Made by a program: the position numbers and the translations under genes | In this document: positions 1-8,217 of the stretch, piece after piece | Layout of the letters: every line of letters begins with the position of its first letter | Numbering within the stretch: position 1 is the first letter of the stretch | Notes under the pieces: model-generated | Told to the model about the DNA's origin: nothing | The model's input: only the letters and a program-made list of their open reading frames with translations | Databases searched by the model: none | DNA from: Bradyrhizobium daqingense | GTDB taxonomy: Bacteria > Pseudomonadota > Alphaproteobacteria > Rhizobiales > Xanthobacteraceae | Direction: 5' to 3' | DNA length: 64,000 nucleotides | Assembly: GCF_021044685.1 (NCBI RefSeq) | Contig: NZ_CP088014.1 | Location: 6,186,001 to 6,250,000 of the forward strand

Positions 1-303
1 TGGCCGACCCTCTATACGACCCGTCACCTCGCGGTCGCCGCGTGGAAGGCTCACTATCTGTACAAAGGACAGACCGATGCCGAGCGTCTCGAGGCACTCG
101 CGACCATTGCAGCCATGATGGGGCACGGGAGCGACGCCACCGCAAGCCAGCACTACGCCAGGGCCAACGCCGGGCTAAAGGCCATCGTGCCGTCCGCCGA
201 CCCGGAGGAGGTCGCCCGCATCAGGCGCATCATCGACCTGAATTGGTTCGGCAAGCTCATCGCCGGCGACGACACTCCTCCCGCTCCGAAGGTCAGTCCT
301 TGA
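1..303 (+). CDS. Tyrosine recombinase/integrase-like protein, C-terminal part
   Basis: The reading frame is open from the first base, so this is the C-terminal 100 residues of a longer protein. It shows the second half of a tyrosine-recombinase catalytic domain: an Arg-His pair in YTTRHL, a MGHGS segment corresponding to the conserved GH, and the candidate nucleophile Tyr in SQHYAR. Such enzymes cut and rejoin DNA through a phosphotyrosine intermediate. The stop overlaps the 3' end of the convergent XRE gene by 11 bp. A second recombinase lies at 4139-5773, so the island carries at least two. The family call rests on motif spacing only, because the N-terminus is outside the window. Confidence 0.6.
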   Translation, partial: WPTLYTTRHLAVAAWKAHYLYKGQTDAERLEALATIAAMMGHGSDATASQHYARANAGLKAIVPSADPEEVARIRRIIDLNWFGKLIAGDDTPPAPKVSP

Positions 304-550
304 GCGCGACCCCTTCCCCGTGGAATTTGCTCCGATAAAGGAACACGACACCGCGCTCCTGGAGCACGTCACGCATCTTCCGAAACGTCGCGATCTTCAA
401 CGGATTGACCGGAATCTCCGTATCCGCCTCCAGTCGCGACACCGTACGCCGATCGACACCAATCTCGCGCGCGAGATCGAGCTGCTCCATACCGACAAGC
501 GCGCGGGCAGCCCGAATCATTCGCCCTGAGGGTATCTTGTCGCCGGCCAC
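293..550 (-). CDS. XRE-family helix-turn-helix regulator
   Basis: An 85-residue protein consisting almost entirely of one Cro/C1-type helix-turn-helix: MIRAARALVGMEQLDLAREIGVDRRTVSRLE matches the five-helix XRE pattern (residues about 11-41). A short C-terminal extension may serve in dimerisation. The start is a GTG at 548-550 with GGAG about 7 nt upstream. The gene is divergent from the nuclease gene at 675, and the 124-bp gap contains two near-identical 12-bp palindromes (627-638 and 643-654) that are natural operator candidates. A role as repressor of the neighbouring island operon and of itself is inferred from this layout. Confidence 0.75.
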   Translation of the reverse strand: MAGDKIPSGRMIRAARALVGMEQLDLAREIGVDRRTVSRLEADTEIPVNPLKIATFRKMRDVLQERGVVFLYRSKFHGEGVALKD

Positions 551-626
551 CGTGGGCTCCGAATCGAAAAGCGGTTAACCATACACCGGATTGCGACGCG
601 GACGACAGTAGCGCCTTGCATAAATG

Positions 627-654
627 TCCCATATGGGATATGTCTCATATGAGA
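627..654. promoter_or_regulatory. Paired 12-bp palindromes, probable XRE operators
   Basis: TCCCATATGGGA (627-638) and TCTCATATGAGA (643-654) are both perfect palindromes, differ at one symmetric position, and are separated by 4 bp (16 bp centre to centre). They lie 21 bp before the GTG of the nuclease gene and 77 bp before the GTG of the divergent XRE gene. The placement suits repression of the nuclease operon, and perhaps autoregulation. Confidence 0.6.
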
Positions 655-674
655 TATGCATGCGAGACTAGGAA

Positions 675-1631
675 GTGACGCAATCTGACCTCATCGCGGC
701 CCCGACGAACGCCCCCGGGCGCGGCTTCACGGCCACGACCGTCTTTATCGATGGCAGCGCGAGCGGGATCCGGCTGGTCAAGTCATTCGCTTCCAGGTTG
801 TCTGTTCTGGTCCTGTCATTCTCCGAGCTTGCACGCCTCAAAGAGCGCGTGAGGCCCTGGGACTACGTCGTGTATGTGATCGACGACCCCTCGCCGGCCA
901 GCCAGCAGGAGACCTACATCGGTCATGGCGACGGCGAGCGAAGGTTCGGTGAACGCCTTGGCAAAGCTATCAGCGCGACCACTCTAATCTACGTCGTCAT
1001 CGCCGAGGGCGCCACATTCGACAAGGTCACCGCGCCTTATGTAGAAGCCAGGTTGATCAGCATCTGCACCAGCCTCAACATTCCGCTCGCCAATTCGGAT
1101 CTCCCTATGGGCCGGGGGCTTGGCATTTTAGACGATCTTGAGCAGTTGGTTGCCCACGCCGAAACGCTGCTGTTTTTGGCCGGCTTCACGCGGATCGAGA
1201 TCGCACGCAGAAATCCACCTACGTTGCGCCTTCGCCTTTCCGTGACTACGGATCGCGACGAAATGGTTGCGATGACGCAAGAAGAGATGACGCTTGTTCC
1301 TCAGAAGGGCGTTCAATATCGACTGGACTGCCGGAATTTGGATTCTGTTGGCTACGGCTGGAACGATCGCTTCTACGTCATGCCGGGCTCCGACTACGCG
1401 CGACGTACGCGGAGCGATTTGTCGTACGACAACCGACGGCGCCGTGATCTGCTCGAGGCCGCGAAGTGGGTCGGTCCGGCCAGCCGGACTCCGGACAAGA
1501 TGACGTTGAACGTCGGTTTCCACTGTCGTAGCGGCGCTTTCGCTGCCAAGTTGCTGTCTGGTGAGCATATCGACGAGAAGAGCTGGGTCCCGGTTGAGAC
1601 GAAGGCGCCGACGTGCGGGGGGCCGGAATGA
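675..1631 (+). CDS. GIY-YIG-like nuclease-domain protein
   Basis: A 318-residue protein with a GTG start behind AGGA. Residues 65-124 follow the GIY-YIG nuclease layout: VVYVI (65-69, replacing GIY), YIG (81-83), candidate catalytic Arg at 89-94 (GERRFGERL), and Glu124 in PYVEARLI. Then comes IPLANSDLP, like the Asn-containing segment that follows the Glu in several bacterial GIY-YIG proteins. These enzymes cleave DNA with one metal ion. The remaining ~180 residues are not recognised. The TGA overlaps the ATG of the next gene (ATGA, 1628-1631), so the two are translationally coupled. Two palindromic operators precede it. The domain call comes from motifs only and could be a structural look-alike. 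Confidence 0.5.
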   Translation: MTQSDLIAAPTNAPGRGFTATTVFIDGSASGIRLVKSFASRLSVLVLSFSELARLKERVRPWDYVVYVIDDPSPASQQETYIGHGDGERRFGERLGKAISATTLIYVVIAEGATFDKVTAPYVEARLISICTSLNIPLANSDLPMGRGLGILDDLEQLVAHAETLLFLAGFTRIEIARRNPPTLRLRLSVTTDRDEMVAMTQEEMTLVPQKGVQYRLDCRNLDSVGYGWNDRFYVMPGSDYARRTRSDLSYDNRRRRDLLEAAKWVGPASRTPDKMTLNVGFHCRSGAFAAKLLSGEHIDEKSWVPVETKAPTCGGPE

Positions 1632-2689
1632 ACTTGCGTACAATCGCCGCGTCGACCAGGCCCCTGCAGCAAGTATTCATCGACCGGGCTCGCGGCAGGA
1701 CAGGATTTTCGCGGCTGCGACGGGCGACTCTGGACGAAGACGATGAAATCGCCTCCTATGACGGAGGCGATCAGGCTCCTCGCGCGAGGTCCTGCAGCCC
1801 CGAGCTTGCCACCGCCGCCGTCCTCCTCGGCCGCGCCTTCGAGACCTCGCGCGACGCGCTGGCCGGATTGCTGGATCCCGACGCCGTCATCGTCATCCAG
1901 GTGCCCCACCCGAGTTTGCTGCAGCCGGTGCGTCGATTCCTGCGACTTTTGCTTGCGAACGACACGCCCCTGATAGACGGCGACGACCTCGACGATCGCA
2001 GCCATGTGACCCGAGCGGGAGGATCCGCGGTCGTATTCACGGAGCCCACGAAATCGAAGACCTCCTCCAAGGAAGACGATGAAGCCCTCGCAATTGCGAT
2101 GCGCTTGCGCTGCGCTACCATCGGAATAGGGACGCCGTTCGGCAAGTTGCCCAAGAGCTTGCTCCGGCTCGCCGAACATCGCGTCATTGTTCCGCCCATC
2201 GATGCCGCTGTCCTCGCCGAGGTGATAGAAGCCGTCACCGGCACGCGGCCCGTCGCCGTCGACGCCTCGATCGCCGCCCGTGCGACCATCAATCACCTCG
2301 CGATCGCCGTGAACGACGAGATCGGCGCCGAACGCTCGCTCGAACGTCTGCGACGCCTCGTCGAGCCCGAAATCTCAGCCGACGTGACTCCGCTTGCCGA
2401 ACTTTCGGGCTTATCCTTCAGTTCGAAGGGCGACCGATGTGCCCAGACCCGGACGGTCTTTCGCCGCGCGCGCTCGAGGAGGTCAGCCAGGACGGTTGTG
2501 GACCCGTGCAGAGCACGGACATGGAGTCGGGCTTACCCGCGCAAATGCGCGGTAGGTCGGTTCACCCGCGTGATCGCGGAAAGCCTGAGCGAGCTCAGGG
2601 TTGAACGCCACCTCGCCGCAAATGCGTCCGGTGGCGCAGCTTCGATATATGGACCCGCCATCCCGTTTGTCCAGCTGGACGGAAAATAG
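1628..2689 (+). pseudogene. Truncated protein resembling the N-terminus of an AAA ATPase
   Basis: A 353-codon frame whose ATG overlaps the stop of the nuclease gene; a GTG at 1613 is also in frame, but the ATGA overlap favours 1628. Residues about 55-255 look like a real alpha/beta domain (AVIVIQVPHPSLLQPVRRFL; HRVIVPPIDAAVLAEVIEAVTG; NDEIGAERSLERLRRLV). From recollection this resembles the region before the AAA core in some rhizobial FtsH-like ATPases. No Walker A or B motif follows. After about 2410 the translation turns Arg/Ser-rich and atypical, which suggests that a deletion or frameshift removed the ATPase core. It could instead be an intact protein of unknown family. Confidence 0.35.
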
Positions 2690-3243
2690 CGTTAACGAGA
2701 ATTAAGATCTCTGAGCATCTCCTCATGAGAGGACGACGCTGCTTCGGTCCCCGTCAGCCTACCTCCCGGCACGCACGAATCTTAGAGCGCCAAGACGTCC
2801 TCTGAAGCAAACACACACACAGAAGTCACTGATACGGCTGACGCATGGAAAGCATGGCAGGCCAAAAGCAGGACGGATCGAGCATCTCCGAGGGGGCGAT
2901 GCGCAATCTGCATTGCGCAGCCGCGTACTGCCCGGCCCGGCAGCGTCCGGCCGTCCCCGGCAGTGCGCGGCAAGCCACTGCAGCTCGCGGCGAGGCCCAA
3001 TTTTTCGGAGTAACGGGGGAGTCCGATCAAATTGCACGTAAGCTCAAGCAAACCGCGCGGCAGCATACCACGACGCTTGTCAGCCCGCTGGATCCGATGC
3101 TCTTGGCGATCTTCGGAATGCGGCCCTTTGCGTTCCTACGGTGGGTAAAAATGGAGTAGGCGCCGGGGTATTCGCCATTCGCGGCGCCGAGCAACCCAAC
3201 CCGCACATCGCGGACGTCCGCCGTTTCGAGCAGCAGCTCGCAT
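2690..3243. other. Island stretch without a convincing gene
   Basis: This stretch contains a short CA-repeat run near 2810-2820 and a possible 104-codon frame (2845-3159, +) whose translation has no recognisable domain and no clear ribosome-binding site. I see no convincing gene; it is probably decayed material between the truncated gene and the DUF2130 remnant. Confidence 0.4.
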
Positions 3244-3936
3244 TTGAGGAAGCAGACTTCGACCGTACTGAGCCAGCTTCGGCAGTCGCAGGGCGAACTC
3301 ATCAAGGCGCGCGAGACCGCCCCCGAGCACCTTGTCGCGGAACTGGAGGGCTCCAGCATCACTGTGACCGAAATCAAGAAAGGCGCGACACGCGCTGGCC
3401 GACAAATCAGCGCGCGCGACCGGCAGCTGACGGGCATGCAGCAATTGCTTTCGACGAACACCCAGAATCTGGCCGTGGCGCAGAAGGCCCAGCGGATGTC
3501 TTGCGCAAGGAGCGCGAACTGGACGACGCCAAGCGGGAGCTCGATCTCATCGTCGAAAAGGTTGGAGGCGGAAGAAGCTCTCAAGGCCAGGGTCACCGAG
3601 AAGGAGGCGCAGATCGCAGGCATGCAGCGGCAGATCGATCGCGGCCAGCCGCACCCCGCAGGAAGGTCAGCAGACCAAGATGGAGCTGGTCTACGCCTAC
3701 CTGACGGGCCCCTCTTCCGCCAGCGCATCGACGCCATCGTCGAGCGCTTTACCGACATGCACCAGGACCTCGACCGCGAGCGCCAGATGATGACCGGCCT
3801 CCGGGCCAAGCGCGAGGAGCAGCTCCGCGGTGTGTTGGATTCGACGGCCAGGCTCTACGGCGATCTGCAGGGCATCACCGTCGTCGCCGGACGATGGCAA
3901 AGGGATCATCAGAACTACAAAGGTTTTCTAGATTGA
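3244..3936 (+). pseudogene. DUF2130 protein remnant, frameshifted and internally deleted
   Basis: Pieces of one DUF2130-type protein appear in different frames. RDRQLTGMQQLL and VAQKAQ are read in frame 1 (to about 3490), ADVLRKERELDDAKRELDL in frame 3 (about 3495-3555), then EALKARVTEKEAQIAGMQRQ again in frame 1 (about 3570-3640). Next comes QQTKMELVYAYLTG in another frame (3664-3705), and finally FRQRIDAIVERFTDMHQDLD and GDLQGITV to 3936. The coiled-coil N-half and the conserved C-terminal helix are present, but the central nuclease-like domain between the KEAQ coil and the YAYLTGP segment is missing. At least three frame changes plus one deletion make this a dead gene. DUF2130 proteins are often found on mobile DNA; their function is unknown. 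Confidence 0.65.
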
Positions 3937-4138
3937 TTGACCGCAGTTCTATCCGCGCTGTTTTTTCGTAGCCTTTTGACCGAGCTGAAGACTGACCAGG
4001 ATAGTAAGGAAGCTTAAACGCCAGGTGTCTTCGTCGTTGATTTTGGCTGCATCACCGCTGGGTGCGAGCGACCAAACGTCCAATTAAGAGACCCCCAGTG
4101 CGGGGACTTGTCTGCCCCGGCATTATGACCTTCTAAGT

Positions 4139-5773
4139 CTAAGCCGAGGCAAGCGCCCGCGCGGAACGCGCCTTGGCTCGCCCTCTCGTCTTCTCCTCCG
4201 GCAACCCATTCGCCAACGCGGCCTTTCGCATTTCAACTGCCTTCGCCAAGCGCGGGTCCTTCTTTGCAGCTTCGTAGGCCGGCAAGACCGCTTCCATCCA
4301 GATCAGCATGCCTTCGGCCTTGAACACCACGCGGTCCGCGGCGCTGTAAACGCTCTGAGTGATGGCAGCGACCTCGCGCGACATCTTGTCGGCGCCGCTC
4401 ACGCGATGGTCCAGGAGCGCGGATGCATATGCACCTTCGCCGAAATTCTCAAAGAAGCTCGTAACGGACCGACGCTCGTCATGAGGGCCAATCCTGTTGG
4501 GCAGCCCGACGACAGTGAGCAGATCCGGCCATCCCGGCTTGCGTCCTGCCAGGGCATCGAGCGCGTGATTGAGGGAGGAAGGGGTAATCGCCTTATCCAG
4601 GTGGGCCGGCACGCTGTTGTTGTTACGTTGTTTGGCGGCGAGAGCGCGCACAAGATACTTGTTGCGATCCTGCGGAAACGCCCAGGTCGAGACCGCACCC
4701 AACTGTTGCTTGGAGTATCGCGCCACTCTTTCGAGGATCTCGATCGCAATGGGCGGGACGCTCAGTTTGATTTCGCGCTTATTTTTCACCTCGTCGGGTT
4801 TCCAGGTATAGACGCGCCAGCCAGCACGCTCCGGCGCGGGATCAGGCACCCAACGATCAGAGTCCAAGGCGAGCATGTTCACCAGCGCGGAGCTCCGTTG
4901 GGGGATCATCCATGAAACCTGCAGGGCACCCAGGACCGCATCGTTGTTATTGCCCCCCAAAGGCCTGACGGCCTCCAGAAGCGCAATGAGCATCCCGATC
5001 TGCGCCGGGGTCAGATAACGCTTCGAGCGGTCCTCCATCTCATATTCGTGGGACAATGCCTCCCACCAGGTGGCGGTCGGCTCGAGGCCGGTGAAGCGCC
5101 GCTTTTGCTTGAGTCCCCAGCGGAGGACCCGCTTTGCGAGATCGACGTATTTTGCTCCAGCCGAGGGACCCGAACCGCTGGCGTCAATGCGGTCCCGAAC
5201 CTCTTCAAGATCTTCGAGGCGGAGCTCCTTTACAAAGCGCTTCTTGAGTTCGGCGTTTTCCGGTCGATCTCGCAATCGGGTCTCGAGCTCGGTAATGGAG
5301 GAAGGCGCAAGGCGCAATTTGGCTGCTTCATTTCGAGCACTATCTTTCGAACTTTTCGTTCGTCGCGCGTATTGATTAATCAGCGTCTCGAAAGTCCACA
5401 GTTCTCCCTTTAAGGCCTCAGCGCGGTCAACTGCGACAGCGACGGACTTTTCATCGCCACCCATCAGCCTGGTTTCGATTACAGCGTCCGGATCTCGCCC
5501 GTTCTTGATCGCGAATATTGCCTCGGTAGCGATCTTCTTCACCTGAGCGAAAGTGAAGTCTCCCACCCCGCCAAGCCGCCGCTTTACGACTGTGGACTTT
5601 TGACCTCGGACGCGCGTGCGGGCCTGAACGTAGTAAGCGACTTCTCCGCTTCTGACGCGGATGTTGAGGCCACGAGGATTATCGATGGCGAATTGACATT
5701 CGGCATCCGCGTCGCGTTTCGCGGTGGCCTCGCTAAGCAACTCCTTGGTCAGCGCGTATCGCTTGTTTGCCAT
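4139..5773 (-). CDS. Site-specific tyrosine integrase of the island
   Basis: A 544-residue phage-type integrase. The chosen ATG at 5771-5773 has AGGAA just upstream; a longer start at 5836 exists but lacks support. The N-terminus (about 1-100) resembles the DNA-arm-binding DUF4102-like region, followed by a core-binding domain (about 125-220). The catalytic set is visible: Arg293 (PQRSS), His431 and Arg434 (HDERR), His456 (LDHRV) and nucleophile Tyr476 (SVYSA). The gene runs away from a tRNA-Thr 3' fragment 157 bp upstream, the classic arrangement of an integrase beside its attachment site. It probably catalyses integration and excision of the element that ends at about 5977. Length and motifs suggest an intact enzyme. 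Confidence 0.88.
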   Translation of the reverse strand: MANKRYALTKELLSEATAKRDADAECQFAIDNPRGLNIRVRSGEVAYYVQARTRVRGQKSTVVKRRLGGVGDFTFAQVKKIATEAIFAIKNGRDPDAVIETRLMGGDEKSVAVAVDRAEALKGELWTFETLINQYARRTKSSKDSARNEAAKLRLAPSSITELETRLRDRPENAELKKRFVKELRLEDLEEVRDRIDASGSGPSAGAKYVDLAKRVLRWGLKQKRRFTGLEPTATWWEALSHEYEMEDRSKRYLTPAQIGMLIALLEAVRPLGGNNNDAVLGALQVSWMIPQRSSALVNMLALDSDRWVPDPAPERAGWRVYTWKPDEVKNKREIKLSVPPIAIEILERVARYSKQQLGAVSTWAFPQDRNKYLVRALAAKQRNNNSVPAHLDKAITPSSLNHALDALAGRKPGWPDLLTVVGLPNRIGPHDERRSVTSFFENFGEGAYASALLDHRVSGADKMSREVAAITQSVYSAADRVVFKAEGMLIWMEAVLPAYEAAKKDPRLAKAVEMRKAALANGLPEEKTRGRAKARSARALASA

Positions 5774-5914
5774 TTCCTGGCCTTTTGGGGATACATGGGG
5801 ATACACAAGTATGGAGACCGAAGGCCCGTTCCACAAGTGTCCAATTTTCGGTACCTTAATAACCTATTATACCGTCAACAAATTTTGCGCTTTAGACCCC
5901 ACCAGGCGATATCC

Positions 5915-5977
5915 TGTTTACAGACAAGCGGTTTTGTAAACCGAAGGTCGGGGGTTCAATCCCCTCAGCCGGCACCA
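5915..5977 (+). other. Attachment site: tRNA-Thr 3' fragment plus inverted repeat
   Basis: From about 5930 the sequence reads as the 3' half of a tRNA: anticodon loop TTTGTAA (anticodon TGT, threonine), T-arm GGGGG-TTCAATC-CCCTC, acceptor strand AGCCGGC, then ACCA ending at 5977. No matching 5' acceptor strand GCCGGCT occurs in the preceding 90 bp, so the tRNA is not complete here. GTTTACA (5916-5922) and TGTAAAC (5935-5941) form a 7-bp inverted repeat with a 12-bp spacer around the anticodon region, typical of integrase core-binding sites. The intact tRNA-Thr should lie at the other island end, left of the window. Confidence 0.75.
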
Positions 5978-6028
5978 ACTTTTGACGCGCGAGTTCGCGT
6001 CTTCATCGCATCGCTATTTCGAGCGCAA

Positions 6029-6724
6029 TCATCTCGCATCCGGCAACTGATCCAGCCGCCACAGCCCCAAGCTCTTGTCGCGCCAGCCGCCGGCGCCCTC
6101 CTCGCAACGCTCGTTGATCAGCGCGAGCGGCGCCGGCCAATCGAACGGCGCCTTCGCCATGTTCAGCGCCCGCCAGTCGCCGTCCTCGCAATCCCGATTG
6201 TCCTCCCATTCGGGAAAGGTGGTGAGCAGCAGGAAGCGCGCGCCGCTCATCCGGAATTGCGCAAGCGCGCGAGCGATATTGGCGAAGCTCAGATGCACCA
6301 GACAGTCCCGGCAGAGAATGACGTCGGCAGGCGGCAGCGCATCTCGCGTGATGTCGGCAACGAGAAACCGGCCGGACAGTTCGCCGCGCGACGCACGTTG
6401 GTTGTTCGCGTCGATCAGCGACGGCACGATGTCGATGCCGGTGTAATCGATATCAAGCGTCATGCGACCGATCCAGCCGGCATCGCCGCACGGCGCATCG
6501 AGCAGCAAGCGCGCGCCGAGTCCTTGCAGCAATGGTGGAAGCGCCTCCCGGATCGCGGCGGTCGCCGGATCTTCCGAACCAAGGCCGGAGACCGACGTCG
6601 AAGCACCCCAAAGATTGGTCCGCTCGATCCGCTCGAACCGGGCGGCGAGATCGAGGCCCGCGAAACTCTCGCGGTCGGCGAGGAAACGCTCGTGGGCGAG
6701 CACGGGAGGACGATGGGTGATCAT
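6029..6724 (-). CDS. Class I SAM-dependent methyltransferase
   Basis: A 231-residue protein starting at the ATG MITHRPP (an ATG ten codons upstream is possible). It has the Rossmann methyltransferase signature: motif I LLLDAPCGDAGWIG, the acidic residue after strand 2 (YTGIDIVP), motif post-II VADITRD, and DVILCRDCLVHL for motif IV. The Arg-Asp-Cys-Leu-Val-His segment resembles uncharacterised small-molecule methyltransferases rather than RNA or protein enzymes. Its substrate is unknown. It is the first backbone gene after the island scar and shares its direction with a second methyltransferase 81 bp upstream (6806-7525), so the two may be co-transcribed. Confidence 0.8.
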   Translation of the reverse strand: MITHRPPVLAHERFLADRESFAGLDLAARFERIERTNLWGASTSVSGLGSEDPATAAIREALPPLLQGLGARLLLDAPCGDAGWIGRMTLDIDYTGIDIVPSLIDANNQRASRGELSGRFLVADITRDALPPADVILCRDCLVHLSFANIARALAQFRMSGARFLLLTTFPEWEDNRDCEDGDWRALNMAKAPFDWPAPLALINERCEEGAGGWRDKSLGLWRLDQLPDAR

Positions 6725-6805
6725 CAGACGAAACTCACATCGGGATTCCGTCACGCTTGCACTCTACGGACGCGGCGGCGTCTCCGAAATCGCCGGCCTC
6801 GTCCC

Positions 6806-7525
6806 TCAGGCCGGCTTCTGCCACTCCATGATGTGGAAATACGGGACCCTGAGATGAAGCGCATTCCTGTCGGGGTCACCGCCCACGGGTTTCGGTTCGA
6901 CGAACAAGCGCAACTGGAGACCATGATCGAGCAGAAGGGTCATGTAAGTGCTGAGCGGACGGTGCCAGTTCTGGATCCGGATGCCGCGCCAGCTCACCCA
7001 GACCGCCCGCTCCTCCATGTAGTGGTCGATGGCGAAACGCAGGATGCCCTCGCGATCGCGCGTCCAGCCCTCGGGCGGTCCCGCCGTGTTGAAGCTGGTC
7101 ATGTTGGCGATCAGCAGCGTACCGCCCGGCCGCAGCGCCGCCGCCATCCCGGCGATCGCCGCGCCAAGATCGGGTATGTCGATCAGGCTGAGATAGCTGA
7201 CGACCAGATCGAAGCTCGCATCGAATGCGATCGTCTCGGCGCGGCCGAGCCGGTAGTCGCCGTCCGGGTCCAGCTCACGGGCGCGGGCCAGCAACGCCTC
7301 GGTCGGATCGATGCCGGTGGTGCGGATGCCCGCATGCTGCATGATGCGGCAGAAGCGTCCTTCTCCACAGCCGACATCGAGCGCATTGCGAAAGCCGCGC
7401 CCTTCGATGCGCTGCTTCATCGGCGCGTCCAGCACGAAGCGGCGACCATAGTCGCCATCTTGTCCCTGCTCGACGATCCAGGCAGCCGCGGAGGCGGCCC
7501 AGCCATCGTTGACGTCCTCGTTCAT
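6806..7525 (-). CDS. Class I SAM-dependent methyltransferase
   Basis: A 239-residue protein beginning MNEDVNDGW; this start has GAAGG upstream and avoids an unlikely 20-residue extension. It carries motif I NALDVGCGEGRFCR, an acidic strand-2 residue in TTGIDPTEALL, and SFDLVVSYLSLIDIPD, which matches UbiE/Methyltransf_11-type proteins. The long C-terminal insert with WVSWRGIRIQNWHRPLS and FHIMEW is typical of a broad group of uncharacterised small-molecule methyltransferases. It lies upstream of the 6029-6724 methyltransferase. Substrate unknown. Confidence 0.82.
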   Translation of the reverse strand: MNEDVNDGWAASAAAWIVEQGQDGDYGRRFVLDAPMKQRIEGRGFRNALDVGCGEGRFCRIMQHAGIRTTGIDPTEALLARARELDPDGDYRLGRAETIAFDASFDLVVSYLSLIDIPDLGAAIAGMAAALRPGGTLLIANMTSFNTAGPPEGWTRDREGILRFAIDHYMEERAVWVSWRGIRIQNWHRPLSTYMTLLLDHGLQLRLFVEPKPVGGDPDRNALHLRVPYFHIMEWQKPA

Positions 7526-7729
7526 CGACGGACCTTCAGGAAATGAATTGTTGGCCACGCGAATCGCGGCGCGGCTACTGACCACAGATTGGATCAGAGT
7601 TCAACATGAGGTAGCATGCGCGTAAGATGCGTTCCACCACGGGCAAAGAGAAGCTAGACGGTCGCCGGTGCGGCTACGGCCGATCGGGCCAGTCCGGAAC
7701 CAAAGGCGAGCGTCATTCGTTGCCTATCC

Positions 7730-7948
7730 ATGCGGATCAGGGAAGAGAACCGAAATATGTTTCTGCTGGCAACGGTGACGCTGTGTTGTGTCGCCGTGAC
7801 CGGGACGATTGCGATGTTCGAACCCGCGCCAGCACCTGGACCGGCACAACAGGTCGCCGAGCGAACGGCGATCGACGTCACCGCCCAGACGCCGGTTCGC
7901 GTCGTCGGCGCGCCGTTCGAGCCCAACGTCAATCCGCGGCAGCGATAG
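7730..7948 (+). CDS. Small membrane-anchored or exported protein
   Basis: Up to 72 residues. The first methionine is at 7730 and a more likely membrane-protein start is at 7757 (MFLLATVTLCC). A hydrophobic segment of about 18 residues (LLATVTLCCVAVTGTIAMF) is followed by a Pro/Ala-rich, then Val-rich tail (APAPGPAQQVAERT, VRVVGAPFEPNVNP). That looks like a signal anchor with a short periplasmic tail. No family is recognised. The residue composition is sensible for a real small protein, but there are no catalytic motifs. Confidence 0.5.
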   Translation: MRIREENRNMFLLATVTLCCVAVTGTIAMFEPAPAPGPAQQVAERTAIDVTAQTPVRVVGAPFEPNVNPRQR

Positions 7949-7951
7949 CGC

Positions 7952-8116
7952 TTACGTCGGCGAGGCCTCCGTACCCTTCTCGGGCCGGCCATGGACACGC
8001 GCCAATCCCTCAGCGAACGCGATCACCTCCGCCCGCTTGTCGGGCGGCAGCGACAGGAACGCGCGGATGAGCTTCAGGCCCTCCGCTTCGTCCACCCGTT
8101 CGTCTTCGGCATCCAT
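7952..8116 (-). CDS. 54-residue conserved-looking small protein
   Basis: This frame runs from an ATG at 8114-8116 to a TAA at 7952-7954. The protein is acidic and helical: MDAEDERVDEAEGLKLIRAF, then LSLPPDKRAEVIAFAEGLAR and a short tail. The LPPDKRAEVIAFAE segment is like the final helix of small helical regulators, but the rest of a DNA-binding fold is absent. The regular codon structure and amphipathic helices support a real gene. It converges on the 7730-7948 gene with 3 bp between the two stop codons. Function unknown. Confidence 0.5.
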   Translation of the reverse strand: MDAEDERVDEAEGLKLIRAFLSLPPDKRAEVIAFAEGLARVHGRPEKGTEASPT

Positions 8117-8217
8117 CCGATCACTGTCGGCCGATCGGGAAAAATATGCAATGCCTTGCTGACGAATCTTGATTCGGTGCAGCCGGTTTGCTGGAATGGG
8201 CGCAGCTGAGGTGGATC

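Noticed and set aside
2690..2706. CtrA box in GTTAACGAGAATTAAG
   Set aside because: The spacing is six bases, and it lies in decayed island DNA with no gene correctly placed downstream.
2845..3159. A 104-codon hypothetical gene in the island
   Set aside because: No domain, weak start context and atypical composition next to clear pseudogenes.
5900..5977. A complete tRNA-Thr gene
   Set aside because: The 3' half is convincing, but no matching 5' acceptor strand or D-arm occurs in the preceding 90 bp, so only a fragment is present.
5600..7546. A 648-codon plus-strand frame
   Set aside because: It spans the integrase start, the tRNA fragment and two methyltransferase genes on the opposite strand, with Arg/Pro-rich composition and no motifs.
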